DNA of 64,000 nucleotides from Chlamydomonas sphaeroides (taxonomy: Eukaryota > Chlorophyta > Chlorophyceae > Chlamydomonadales > Chlamydomonadaceae): NCBI GenBank assembly GCA_001662425.1, contig BDDC01000118.1, positions 16,379 to 80,378 of the forward strand. The letters run 5' to 3'. A program made the position numbers and the translations under genes. The notes beneath the pieces are model-generated. The model did no database searches. It saw only the letters and a program-made list of their open reading frames with translations, and was not told the DNA's origin. Of the stretch, positions 34,358 through 50,033 are shown piece after piece. Every line of letters begins with the position of its first letter. Positions within the stretch are counted from its first letter, which is position 1.

Positions 34358-36556
34358 GGGCAGGGCGGCGCGGCCAGCCGCGGCGCGCAGGCACAGTCGC
34401 ATTGCGCTGCGACCCGCGTCGGCGGCGGTGCAGCGGTCGCCTGCCGGCTGGTAGATAATCGTGAGCTCGCGTTGATTGCGTGCCAGCGCGGCGGCACATG
34501 CGGTGACATCTGACGTTGACGGCGTCGCGCTTCAAGGACGTTGCGGCCGGCGGCGCGGCCTTGCAGCAGCCGTCATCTGAGCCGCTGGCTGCGAGCACTG
34601 GACAGCGGAGCGCCGGATTTGCACGGAGGCCCCAGCTGTTCTGCGGAGTGCAGCCCAAGCAGTCTTGCGGCCGCAGCGTTGCGTGTTTGTGCGTGCGCGC
34701 GGTCGGCGAGTGCGCTTCTTTGTGCGAGGACCGATCGCGCTGCTAGGAGGTTCAGCCCTCGGCGGCTGCTGGCTGCAACGCACAGGTGTCAGTTTTAGGC
34801 GACTCGGTTGGCGCACAGGGCGAGGGGCCGACGGCGGCGCAACTCGTGCTCTGCACGGGGGATGTGGGCTCGGCGTTGCACAGGCGCTTGGGCTTGGGCT
34901 TGGTGCGGTCGCCTCCCCCGCCGCGCGGCAGGCGGGAGGCGCTTGCGGTCGCCGACACGGTGGCTGGGCTACAGGGACTGTGGGGCGGCGTTCGGGGTGA
35001 CTAAGGCAGGGGACAGGCGAGGGCAAAGGCGACAGCGTTGGAGCATCGCCTGAGGATGCAGTGAGGCAGTCAGCTCGGCGGTTGACGCGGCGGCGCGTGT
35101 TGTGGTTAGGGCGTGAGTGCCGAGGCTTGCAAGGAGCGTGTGAGAAGACCGGAGGCTACCTAGGGCCGCCGATGCCGCGGCGGGCTGTGCGGTATGTTGT
35201 GCCGCTCGCCCGCGCGCGGCTGACCAAGCGGCGTCGCTGTGGCAGAACCAGAATGGACCGCCCTTGAGGCGCCAGTGCGCTCCGCGGTCCGGCCGCATTT
35301 GCGGCGGACAGGGCGAGGGGCCGGTTGTGAGCGACGGGACGAGAGAGGATTGCGGGGTAGGGTAGGGTAGGGGCGTGCGGGCCTGGTAGTGGTGGCAGCG
35401 CTGGTGAAGGGCGCTGCGGCTGAACGTGGAAAGCTGCCCCGGGAGTGGGCCGCGGTGTGCGGCATGCTGTGCCAGGCGGCGCCTTCCATGCGGAAGGAGC
35501 CTTCCAGAGCTGTCAAGGAGTGATGTGCCGGACGTAAGCTGAGTGGCTGAGGGTGTCTCGGGGTAGCGTGCAGCACCAGAGCGCGCAGGGCTCAGGCCTT
35601 AACGTGGAAATGCTGCTCGCAGTGGCAAGCGCAGAGGTACACGCTCCCTGATCCTACGTTTTGTAGGTATCAGGCCAAGCTCGCGGGTTGCCCCAGCAAA
35701 GCCCGCAGCAGCACACGGCTTCAGCCCTCAAGGGGGGGAAGGAGCACCTGTGCAGCCGGCAGTGGCACACGATACCGCTCAACCTGCGAGCCATAATCGC
35801 CAGATGCAGCCTGAAGCATCACACCCACCGCATCCCTCTAAAAGTTGAACCCACCGCATCACTCTTTCTGACAGCACGAGTGACTGCTTGAGTCGCGTAC
35901 ACAGATTGCGGCCCCTGCACCCCGAAATCCAGTTGCAATGCCATCCACCCCCTCCCGCAATCCATGCCAATTATCGGTGCACTAAGCAGTTGGGGCAGGT
36001 CACTGCCCCGCATTATCATCCTCATCACCGCATGGCAGCGGGTTGGCCTACTGCGGCAGCTGCGGTTGCTGCGGCCGGCTCCGGCGCGCTGTCGGCGATG
36101 GCGGGCATGCCCACAAAAAGATACCCAACGCCGCACGACCAGTCAAGCACCCAGACAGCAAGCTAGCAAAACAGCACCGCTCAAGAGAGGAACAGTGACG
36201 GCGGGGGCCTGCACAAAATAGCCGCGCGCGGCTGGGGATAGCGAAGGATGGACGCGACCGCCTCGCTATGCCATCGCGGCCGCCGGCTGGACCTCAGCGC
36301 GCCCCTCTGACCTAAACGACAATCCGGCCACCTGCAACAGTTCAACGAAAAGAACCGGCCACCAGCCCACAGGCCCACATGCCTCAGGCGCCGCACCGCC
36401 GTCACGGCGTGCAGGCCACACCACACACACCACACCACACACCCAGCCAGCATGCACCCTGGCACACAGCAATGCGCGGTCCCTGCAATAAGCCACGGCC
36501 CGCAGGCCTTCCGATTCAGCGCATGCGGCCTCCTCGAGGGGGGCTCGCGCCGCCGC
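34358..36556. other. Convergent intergenic region
   Basis: Between the stops of the OPR-type gene (+) and the unknown 449-residue gene (-). Only spurious frames were seen. A short GGGTA run (x3) sits near 35356. No clear TGTAA for either gene was found. Confidence 0.4.
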
Positions 36557-38044
36557 TCAGCCGCTCGCGTGCTCCCACGCGTCCATGGCCGTCGCACGCA
36601 GCGGCAGCAGCCCGCTGCAGGTGTCCCTCTCGCTGCCGCTGCCGCTGCCGCTGCCGCCCGCCGATCCGTGGCCGCCGCCGCACACCACGCCGCCGCGGCC
36701 CACTCCGGTCCGGCGCTCCGCGGCGCTGCCGTCCCAGGCCACGCCCGCCCCGGCCTTGAGCGGGCTGGTGAAGGCGGTGGGGAGGTCGCTGCGCGACGCG
36801 CTCGACGCGCCCGGCGACGCCGTCACCTCACCCCATGTGGCCGCACTGGCCGCCGGTGATGCGCTGGCACTCGCGCTGCCGCCAGCCGTCGGCGCCGCTG
36901 GCGCAGTGCGGACGCGGAGTGGCCGGGCCGCGGCGGCCGCTGCAGCATCAGCAGCAGCAGCAGCGCCTTCCAGCCAGGGCAGACCGGCGCCGGGCACGTT
37001 CGGCACGCAGCCGGGCCCTCCGGCAGATCTGGATCCGACCGCCATGCAGTACAGCGCCCGGATTTCCTGGATCTCAGCTGCCGACAGCTCCCGCCGCGGC
37101 GGTGAGGCGGCCGGGCTGCCGCCGCGCGACGACCAGGCTGGCCCGTGCTTGTGCGGCCCCTCGGCAGCACCCAGCGGCGCCGTCTCGGCCGCACCTGCCG
37201 CGGTGGCGAGCCGGCTGCGCGGGGCCGGCCAGGTGCCGGGGTCTGCACCATGTGTGGTGGCCGTGTGGGGCGGGGCCGCGAAGCCGCCGAGGGAGGTGCG
37301 TAGGGAGCGGCTGCCGGCGGCCGAGGGCGAGGCGCCGCCGGCAGGGCTATCGCCTGCAGCCAGGAGGACGCCGCCCGTGGCGGCAACAGCCGCTGCGGCG
37401 GCCTGCTGGCCGAAGCGGGAGCGTGCGCTGGGGTGGTAGGGGCCGAGGGCTGGCGAGTCGGGTGCGGAGGAGGCCGCGCTGGCGGCGAAGCTGCGGTGCG
37501 GCGTGGTGGCGGCGGTGGTGCCCGGCGTGGGGGTGTGCTCCGCTAGCCGCCGGTCCAGCTCGAGGGCCCACTCCCTGCGGAGGGAAGAAGTAGCAGCAGG
37601 GTGATGGCGGCACGGTGTAGGTGAGGCGTGGGAGCGGCCGTCGAGAGCGGGCGTGGGAATTGGGCGTGCGGCGAGTGACGGCCGAGGCGCAACTGTCGCG
37701 ACGCGGCCTCACTTGGGAAGATTGGGATCGTGTGCGACGCGGTGAAGGAAGAGCGCCTCCAGCTCGTGCCGGCCGAGCAGGCCGCCGATGGCGCTTTGGT
37801 GGTGCTGTGCAGGGGAATCCGTGCGGGGATGTCCCCCGTTGGACGGTGGCGCCACGTTGATGACAAGTGAAGCAGCGCTATATTCCAAGCTTGGAACCGC
37901 GGGGTAAGCGCCAGCCAGGGTTCGCCGAAGTCGCTCGGCCGCTTCGGCTACCAGCTCTGCAAGCTCAGCTGTGACTGCCTTCTTCAATTCAGTGAGATCT
38001 TCGCGTGTCACAGGGCGGGCCGCGGATTTCTTTGCGGCAGTCAT
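36557..38044 (-). CDS. Hypothetical protein, two exons
   Basis: No family recognised. Exons (minus) 38044-37713 and 37574-36557 join in phase 2 through a GTGAGG donor and a CCGCAG acceptor, rebuilding a Lys codon (PNLPK-EWALELDRRL) and leaving one open frame of 449 residues. The N-terminus is ordered-looking: a basic start (MTAAKKSAARPVTREDLTEL), then an amphipathic helix (KKAVTAELAELVAEAAERLR), then GGLLGRHELEALFLHRVAHD. The rest is Ala/Gly/Ser/Pro-rich with one conserved-looking island, RRELSAAEIQEIRALYC. The opposite strand carries a 284-codon frame over the same stretch, but it lacks a matching exon series. Strand choice rests on the spliced continuity. Confidence 0.5.
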
Positions 38045-38890
38045 TTCGACGATTCTCGTGACACTTTGCTACACTGTCCCGCACATGGTGTAGGCTAGTC
38101 ACTACGCACAAGCGACGATAGATAGCGCTGGTGTGCACACAGTGAGGCGGCCTGTGAAAGGCTGAACGACTCAACGCCAGTAACTCTGCTAGCGTCAAGC
38201 TTGTCGAAACACGCTAGCAGCTTGACTCAGCAGTATGCGAAGCTGTTGCAAGCGCTTGTCGACGCCTGTGCGCTGCGATGAAGCTGGGCGCCCTAACGGC
38301 TGCGGGATCATAAACAGCAGCCTGCACGCCCCTACCTCCCCAATTCAAGAATACCGTATGGAACGTGGTTTTGAATAACGCACAGCATCTACGACGAGCG
38401 TGGCTGCCCAACTTCCAGAGTGACGGCGTGCGGACTCGTAACCGCGGCGCTGGATAACACATCGCTCACAGAGTGACTCGTCGAGTGGCTCACGCCTTGC
38501 TCACACATAGCTCAGACAGAATGGCGGACGCCTGCGCTGAATCCCCCGCCTCCTGCCCCCCGCAGGCAGGAGGAGCTTCCTGGTTGGACGGTTCGAGGCA
38601 CGGAGTGCAGCCTGATGCAGCTTCAAGCCTGCATCAAGCCAGGCGGCCTTTCTGCGGACGTCCAGACGCAGGCATCCTACAGGGAAGCAAGGGCTCCTGC
38701 TGGCAGTGAGCCGAGTGGCGGCGTGACACACGCGGTGCGTCTCGACTAAGGGCCAGGGCAGGGGACGGACAATGGCCCACCCTCGAGCCCCGACGATCGG
38801 ACTGAGTAACCGCAGCCCGTCATGCGTCACGCTGGATCTGAAGTGAAAAGCCCGCCATGTGTGGCTCCCGCCCCGCCCACGCCGTAGTTA

Positions 38891-38956
38891 CCAAACCTGT
38901 TCCAGCTGCGCATGGGTGCATGGCTCGCCCCCAAAAGGGACCACCCAGACCAGACC
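38891..38956 (+). repeat. Dispersed ~60-bp repeat, copy A
   Basis: Matches 57007-57070 on the opposite strand over about 60 bp with only a few changes. Shared cores include CAGCTGCGCATGGGTGCAT, GGCTCGCCCC and CCACCCAGACCAGAC. It is intergenic and does not encode anything recognised. Confidence 0.85.
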
Positions 38957-39586
38957 ACACGGTCGGTCAGAGTGCGGTCATAGCTGGAGGTAGCTGGTGG
39001 CTACTCGAGGGGTATCGGGCACACCGACGAGTGCCCTCACCCCACGGGCCGGACCTAGCCGCCCGGACTGAACGCACGCCACTGTCCACCAAACCCTGCA
39101 GCCAGGGCCTCCCTTGCGAAGGGGTCCATTGATCAAAAGCTGCACTCAAGCTTCCAGACAGGTAGCAGCAGACAGGTTGCAGCAGGTGGCCTCGTGAAGC
39201 CGGGTGGCCACCTGGCTGCTGCGTGAAGCGGGCCAAAGGCTTGTGCCGTCGTCTTTTTGAGCAGCGAAAGAGCGGGCATGTTCATTGTCTGTTGCAGCGG
39301 TCCTCATTCCTCAGTGGCGGAGCTGCCCCATGTAGCATCGCCCGACCAAATGCACGCCCCTCCCTGGGCGCCGGCCGTTGCAGGATGCGCAAGGCCACAG
39401 GCCTCCTAGGCAGGACAGCACCGCACACACCAACCTCCTGACCTCAACCGTATCCAACATAAGGCATTGCATGGCCCCAAGCCAGTAGGGGCCTCCGCCA
39501 CCCGGCGGACTAGAACCCGCGCCACTCGTGCGCCCGGGTCGGCCACACGGCCAGGGCCTGCGGCGAGCGTACCGCGCTTCCTTGCT

Positions 39587-39635
39587 CGCAGCTCAGCCCA
39601 GCTCAGCGCAGCGCAGCCCAGCTCAGCTCAGCTCG
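39587..39635 (+). repeat. CAGCTCAGC/CAGCGCAGC simple repeat
   Basis: Short run of near-identical 5- and 10-bp units (CAGCT, CAGCGCAGCC). Local slippage product in intergenic DNA. Confidence 0.7.
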
Positions 39636-40379
39636 GCACCAGCTGCTGCCACAGCCCTCAGCATGCCGCACCGCGCACCGGCCCGCAACGCACGCTGCCC
39701 CAGGGCGCCCTGCGCTGCACACCGCGCAGCCCATCGTAACCTGGACCCCACACGACGCCACAGAGCTACCGTCAATAAAGGTGGGGCACGAGCCCGAATA
39801 GAAAGCAGCAAAAATACAGCACCCCGCGGTTACCGTCGGCGGCTCACGCCAGCGCCACGCAGGGCGCACGTCACGGTCCGTTCGAACACGTCCAGTGCAA
39901 CGCACAACTCGTCACAGCACTCTCACAGCCCCTCACCCGCCAACAACCGTCAATGGCCCCGGCATTTGCGCCGGCGCGAAGCTCAGGGGGCCGCCTGGCC
40001 CCGCCTGCCGAGCCTTCCCAGGCTCGGCGCCCCGCCGCCGCGAGCCGCGCCTTGCGACAGCGCAGCTCTCTTCCAGCCCGGCATCGTGCTGGCACCAGTA
40101 GCCCGCGGGCCTTGCCTGCTGGGTCCCCCGCTTCACAGCCCCGTTGCCGCCCCACACCCTCATCGCACAGCCTCATGCCTCATGGGGCACCCACCAGCTA
40201 GCACCCGCTGCTGCGTCCTCGTCGGACAAGCTGCTGGGTTCCGCCCGCCGCGCCCTCATCAGCTGCCCAGCTCGCCCTAGCCCTTACCCCTCTCGCCAGC
40301 TGCAGCCCCTCGCGAGCCTTCCCGGTCATGGCCCCTCGCGAACCCTCACGAGCCCTCCCACACCCTGACACCCTCCCCC

Positions 40380-44236
<3,857 letters not shown>

Positions 44237-44671
44237 CGCTGCCGTCGAGGGCGCGAAGCGCGCTCACTCCTCGTTTGGATGCCGCGCTCCCGCTCGCCCG
44301 TACGTCCCGCGGCTGTTATATTAGCGCGCTGTGTAGCGATGTACGTTTGGCGACTGACCCAATGTACGCGGAGTGCTGACCGTTCAAGGAAACGCTCAGG
44401 CTAAACGCGCGCGCTTCGGCAGGCGTCGGTCGCTCAGGGTAGGGAGGTTGGGCTTGGGACGTGTAGTTGCACTTGTGTCGAACGGTAGCAGTGGCAGGCG
44501 GTTTGGCAGACTTCTGCATTGGGCCAATGCAGAACTGGACTCTCGAGCAGCGTTCCCGCGCTGCTCGCCGGTACAGCCCATACCGCTATACACAACCTTA
44601 ACCCTGTGTTATTCTGCATTGCGGAAGCTTGCATTTGCCGAGGCCGCGCCGACCGCGTCGCCTGTCCGAAA
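44237..44671. promoter_or_regulatory. Shared divergent upstream region (SQE / BUD20-like)
   Basis: 435 bp between the start codons of squalene epoxidase (-) and the BUD20-like gene (+). It is lower in GC than the flanking exons. Promoter function is inferred from position; no element was identified. Confidence 0.4.
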
Positions 44672-45483
44672 ATGGGAGGCGTCGGCGGGCGGAAAGTTGG
44701 TGGTGACAGCAAGACGCGTAAGGGCTTCAAGCGCCTGCGACGTGGTGTGTTCCAGGAGCGGCACGTCGACCAAGTTTGGGAGGATGTGCGGAAGCCGCCG
44801 GCCCTTGTTCACAACGGCAAGAGTGGACCTATGGGCACGACTGCCAAGTGAGTTGGGCATAGCCGGCTGTAGTTGCCGGCAAGCGTGCCGTCGCGTGGCT
44901 TCCCGTGTTTGCCCTCGTTGCTTGGTCCCACAAAAGCTTCGCTTATCAAAGCGTAGCACGCTTCTTTTGCTGTTGCCGTCACAGCCAGTTGCATCGCCCG
45001 GGTCCTGCAACCCTAGACATGTGGGCCGGTGAAACCCTGCCTCACGTCGGTGACTCCCGCATCCTGCCGCCGCCGCGCGCAGGGCGGAACTCGACGAGGA
45101 CGTGCCAGGCTTTGGCAAGCACTACTGCATTCCCTGCGCGTGAGTTGGGCTACATGTCGTGCCGGCCTTTTCGCTGGCACGCCTGGCGTGTCTGGGCGGC
45201 CAACCCCGTGCGCTCCCCGTGCCGCTGCGTCCAGGACCACTTACGACAGCTCCCCTCTCCCTCCCTCCCTTATCCATACCGCAGCAAGTACTTCAACACG
45301 GCCACCGCGCTCGCCAGTCACGAGGGCGAGCGGCCCCACAAGCGGCGCGTGAAGATGCTCAACACCTCGGCGCGGCCCCATAACCAGCGTGACGCCGAAG
45401 CGGCAGCTGGCATGGGCGCGCCCGACAATGGACCCAAGCTGCGCGCAGGCCTGGCGGCGGGAGCTGCGACAATGGACGAGTGA
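44672..45483 (+). CDS. BUD20/ZNF593-like C2H2 zinc-finger ribosome-export factor
   Basis: Small nuclear zinc-finger protein; in yeast, Bud20 rides on pre-60S ribosomes and helps their export. Exons 44672-44847, 45083-45139 and 45285-45483 join with matching phases to give 143 residues, the usual size. The N-terminus is basic (GRKVGGDSKTRKGFKRLRRG), followed by HVDQVWEDVRKP, the family's DQI-ED block. A linker AELDEDVPGFGKHYC leads into the finger: C74-x2-C77 (spliced, CIPCAKYF), then H90-x5-H96 within ASHEGERPHKRRVKML. The tail is short and Ala/Gly-rich. The start is the only ATG before the basic block. Divergent from squalene epoxidase. Confidence 0.88.
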
Positions 45484-47513
45484 GGCATCCGTTTCGTGGC
45501 GTCGGGAGCCGCAGCCGCCGTAGGCGGGCCTGACGAAAGCAACAGCGGCGCCCATAGGGACATACGGCGCGGCGGCGCGGGCGCGAAATGCTTCATTGCG
45601 GTGCATGGGCATGGGCGCCATGCCACCTTATTCGCCCATTTGCGATGAAGTAGCCTGCGGTCGGGCCCGCTGAGGCCGACAGGCGCGGCTGTGCGGGCGG
45701 TAGCGATTGAGGCTCACAGCAGGCAGCCAGCTGGCTCGCGGATGCAGCGGGGCGCGGCTCCTTTGGGCCCGCAGCTGGCGGGCCGGCGGCCGTGGAGCAC
45801 CAGGCATGGATACGCAGCCTCGGGGGGTGCCGCCCTTGCAGCGCCTGCACAAGGCGCGGCGTGGCGGCAAGGGGCAGCTGACAAGCCGGCGGCCCGCTTG
45901 GGCGTGGCGTCCGTGGCGCCCCCCGCCCTGGCCTGGGGTCGCTGCGTGGCGGCAGGAGAGGGGCGTGCAGACCTCGTCTGTGCCGTGCGCTGCTCGCTTC
46001 GCTGTCCTGCGCAAGCGTCAAGGGGGCCTCGTGTGGCGCTGCTGGCTTTGGCCGTGGGCTGCCGTAATGGGACCCCGTGTGCTCGCGGCACGGATCAGCC
46101 GGATCCATTGGCACGCGTTATGCCTGCATCATGGGCGCTGGAGCGGCCACGAGCAGCCTGGACGACGGCTTGTGGGCCCTCGGCTGTCTGAGACGTTGGC
46201 GTGGACTGGCGGTGGGAGTGTTTACGTCCCAGCTGTTGGCTCGGCTGGGGGCGTGTGTACATGGTAATGGACAAAGCGTCTGTGCGTGGACCTGACGTGT
46301 TTGGGGAGCTTTTGACTTGACACGTGGTGACAGGCAGTTGTCGGGCCTTGAGAGTGGGCAGGCAGCCAGGGCCGTGCTGCTGGGGTGAGCTGATGGCAGG
46401 ATTGAACCCAAGGAGCTGGCAGCCGCTTTGTGAGGTATCTTGCCACACACCCGCGCGGGTGCGATGGTCTCCAAGAGGCTGGAGTGTGTGGAGTTAGCAG
46501 GAGCTGCTGCATGATGCGGCTGTCATACGCCCCGGGCTGAGGTACCGGTGCATAGATTAGTGCATTGTCGTGACCGGGACGCCGACGAGGCTTCCAGAGC
46601 CAGTAGCGGACAGTGCAACAGAGGATGGATGGCAACGCGTGGCCTAGGTTCGAAACCCCTTTGCTGAATGCGTGCGCAGGCCTTGCTCGTATGTCGTCGC
46701 GAGGAGGCCTTGCGGTTCGCGTTGCTGCGGCGGTTGTAAGACTTGCGCCGCTCCCGTACCCTTGCCGTGCCAGTAGCACTCACTTGCGCTTAGGTCCAAC
46801 AACGTCGCCACTGTCCAGCGATATCACGCATAGTTCTGTTGCAGTTGTGCGCGCTTGATGTTTTCCTCGACTGCTGGGTTGGGGTCACGGTGGAGCCCGT
46901 CGCGCGATCCATTGGATTTCGCGGATCCAGGTGAGGGCCACCCCTCATTCTCACGTTAGGCCTCCTCACTGCACTGCACGTTGGTTACTTGGTCACTTGA
47001 AGCATTATATTCACTTCGGTCAAGGCTACCTCGGTCGCCCCTGCGCCTGGCTCCACCTCCAACAGAGGTAGGTCGCTTGTGGCTGTGCGCCTGCCTTGCG
47101 CGCTGCACGACGCGCATCTTTGTGCCGATACAGAGTAGCCAGGGCGTCGTGCAGACGCGACTGCTCGTTTCGGGGCGAGTCGCGTCACCCGCTCTTGACG
47201 GGCTATCGCGCCCGCGCTCGGCGCCGCTCGACTCCAGCTGCTGGTCAGCAATTGCATTGTTTTCAAGCAAGGTGCCCCGCGAAACGTGCCATTGGGCATG
47301 GTCGCGTCTGCCGTCTAGTTCCCTTGGCTCCTTTGGACGTCAGCGCCGCACAAGGAAACAGTTCTTGGACGCGAACGGCGACCAAGCACGTCGCAGCCGG
47401 CCTCGCAAGCTGCCTGGCAGTTGACCGTGGTGTGACAGTCGCACCTGCCGCTCGTGTCCCCCTTGCCTCGCAGACCCGCAAACAGAAGCTTCTGCAGCAA
47501 TACCGCAGGCGCC
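45484..47513. other. No gene recognised
   Basis: Two kilobases downstream of the BUD20-like gene. TGTAA occurs at 46735-46739 (+), rather far from the stop. Frames on both strands lack domains. The right end should hold the promoter and 5' UTR of the next gene. Confidence 0.45.
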
Positions 47514-48378
47514 ATGGCATCCTACGCACCGAGTACCAACCCGTTCAGTCAGCCGCAGCAATACTGGGCGCCGCAAGCAGCTGCTCAACACAGCTACTAC
47601 CCCACCTCGCCACCCTCAGCAGCACCGGCCTACGCCCCTGGCTACGCCCCCGCCTACTCCCCCGCCTACGCCAGCAGCCCCGCCTACTCGCGCTCCAGCA
47701 GCAACGGCAACGGCGCGACGCCCGACTACTCTGGCTCTGCGGGAGCGCTTGTGGTCTTCGCCCCCACTTCCCTGCACGGCCTGTACTTCAATGAGCACGT
47801 CCACGGCCCCTTTGCGACCGGCCTGCAAGCAAACCCCTTCACGCCAGGTGAGCTCAAGCGCCCAGGCGCTGCCACGTCCCCGCCAGCTTTCCCCAGGCCG
47901 CATCGCCACGGCGCCGCCAGCTCCGGCCGGCTGCGCTGCCCGTGTCAAGAGGTCAGCGGCTCTCACGCGCGCCGCCTGTCCTGACGCGCCGCTGCCCGCC
48001 CTCCCGTGCTGTCCGCAGGGCTGGCGCCGCTCAGTGGCGTGGCGCCGCCGCAGTACGCAGTGGCCGACCCGCTGCGCGACCAGTTCCCCGCCGCCCGCTC
48101 CGCCGACGACCCGCTCAACTGGATCAGCGACGAGCTGTTCGCCGTGAGGTGTGTCTGTCGTACAGTTGTCGTACAGTGCCGTACAGCAGCGGCTTGCCTT
48201 GCGCCGCGCCACAGACCCGTTCACACTGTGCTGGGCGCTGGGTAGGACTGCCGAGGCAGCGGCTGCTCGCACCTCCCGCTGACGCCGCTGTGTCCTGCCT
48301 GCTGTCTCGTGATGCCACAGCGAGCAGCGGGCGCGCTTCAACCAGCAGCGCGCGCCCCTGCGCGGCACCGCCGCATAA
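47514..48378 (+). CDS. Hypothetical Tyr/Pro/Ala-rich protein
   Basis: No family recognised. Exons 47514-47847, 48019-48148 and 48321-48378 are GT-AG with consistent phases, giving 173 residues. The first 75 residues are disordered and rich in Tyr, Pro, Ala and Ser with short AYAP/AYSP repeats (GYAPAYSPAYASSPAYS). The second half looks conserved and folded: VVFAPTSLHGLYFNEHVHGP, FATGLQANPFTPG, QYAVADPLRDQFPAAR, DDPLNWISDELFAV and then EQRARFNQQRAPLRG. The NWISDELF segment could be a short interaction helix. Start is the ATG opening the only frame that splices cleanly. Confidence 0.6.
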
Positions 48379-50033
48379 GTCCCCACTCATCACTCATCAC
48401 CTCCAGCGCCGGGGCTCGTGGGCTGCGGCGCGGCGCCCCTGGGCGCGGCTGGCGCCGCCGGAATCACGCGCATGGCGGCGCTGCCCGATATGACGCGGCG
48501 TGGCACATGCGTTTTATCCGACCAAGCCCGCCGCCTCACCGTGACAAGATTCTTTTGCCGACTGACTCTGCGAGGAGCGCAACCACCCCTGCGCCCTACC
48601 GACGGCCAGGCGCTGAAGGCGACGCGGTGACTGTGGCACCTGGAACCTGAAACCTGGAACCTGGAACCTGGAACCTGGAACCGTGCGCTTGAGCCGCTGC
48701 GGGGCGCGAGCCCCGTGCCGGGGTTTCAGGCCTCGCCGGTTGGGCGGATGGGTCGGCGCTAGGATTGTTTTGTGTGTTAGGACCGCTGACACTCGTATGG
48801 TTCTCTCATGCGCCCTGGGTCGCAGCTATGGTCTTTCGTAGTGGGGGTGTGGTGGATTTTGGTCAAGATGCAATAGGCTACTTTGGGGGCATCCGGACCT
48901 GAGGTGGTGCGAGACAGCGGCGCAGGTGGCGCGGAAACTGACTTTCCGTGCGCGGCGGGGCCGCAGGATGGCTGTGGACAGAGGTTGCGAGCAGGATTCA
49001 GGGCGATTCAGCCGGGGGCACGCAACAGCGCGTGTTGCGGCAGGATGACGTTTGCGCAGGCCGGGTCCTTTGTTGCGGCTCACAGGCATGTGAGGCATGG
49101 TGTGGTTCAGCAACGGCGCGGCGGCCGCCGTTGTGCCGGCCCGGGGCGCAGCAGATTGGCACGCCCCCGGCCGGTGATGCCGCGGATAGCCGTCTCTTAG
49201 CTGCCATGTGTGTTGTGTCGGGTGTGGTTTGCGACGACGACCGATAGATGTGTCGGGGTGCACAGCGGGCGCGCGTGCGGGTGGGCCGTGGGCGCGTGCG
49301 CGGTGAGGAGCAGCCGCCAGCAACTGTACCAGTAGTAGGGAGTCTCCCGGGTTCGGCAAGATCCCCATGGCCCATGCAGGGAAGCCAACCGCAACCGCAT
49401 GGGGTACAGCAACATCAGAACACATGTAAGGAGCAGGAGTGTAACTCAGGTGCCTACACACGGCAGCGGGGCAGTGGGTCAGCGCCCGGCCAGCTGCAGG
49501 ACTCCAGCTTCGACACGGCAGCCGCGCACTCCATGACCCCATCCGGCCCTGCGCCACTGCAGTCGCGGGCTGCGCCACAGCACGCGCGGCAGCCATTCAT
49601 GGCGGCCCTGCAAAACAATGACCTGCTACGCATCAGGCAGGCGCCTCCCGGGGCCATGCCCCGCCAACCGGCGCAGCTTCCCTGCAGCTCCGTCTCCGAC
49701 CGCTCCGCCTGCCCGCGGCACCTTCCCCACCCGCCCTCCCCCACCTACGGCCCCGACCACCCAGCAGCTGCACCCGCGGCAGCTGCACGCGGCTCCTCTC
49801 CCTCCACATGCCGTCCATCCCGGCCCAGCCGCTTTGGCGGTCGCTCCTTGCGGCCCTCAGCAGCTCCGCCGCAGCGGTCCCCCACCCCCACACAGCCGCC
49901 AGGAGCTGGCAGCACTCCCCGCAACCACCACCTGGCACCGCTGGGCCGGCGCCAGCAACATCACCGCGGCAGCGGCAGCAGCTCCGCCCGCGGCTCCAAG
50001 GGCCGCCAGGCGGACCGTCTGCCCTCACCGCCC
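48379..50033. other. Convergent intergenic region
   Basis: Between the unknown 173-residue gene (+) and the methyltransferase gene (-). It holds a 7-bp tandem repeat (48638-48682). From about 49.5 kb a Pro/Gln/Ala-coding frame is open on the + strand, but it shows no exon structure and probably reflects composition. Confidence 0.4.
48638..48682 (+). repeat. 7-bp tandem repeat (ACCTGGA)n
   Basis: About six head-to-tail copies of ACCTGGA, one with G changed to A. Period 7, but not the plant telomere unit (TTTAGGG) on either strand. Confidence 0.9.

Larger units (their letters stand above)
38045..40379. other. Intergenic region with small repeats
   Basis: Between the starts of the unknown 449-residue gene and the 3' end of squalene epoxidase. 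It contains one copy of a dispersed repeat (38891-38956) and a CAGCTCAGC-rich run (about 39587-39635). No gene was recognised. Confidence 0.45.

Noticed and set aside
36585..37439. Plus-strand 284-codon frame
   Set aside because: Opposes a two-exon minus-strand model with a cleaner spliced frame; kept as an alternative only.
46395..46470. Possible minus-strand tRNA with GGTTCAATCC
   Set aside because: T-stem pairing fails and no matching acceptor stem was found.
46647..46657. tRNA B-box-like GGTTCGAAACC
   Set aside because: Flanking bases do not form a T-stem, acceptor stem or anticodon arm.
48638..48682. Telomere-like 7-bp repeat
   Set aside because: The unit ACCTGGA/TCCAGGT is not TTTAGGG or TTTTAGGG, and it is only six copies.
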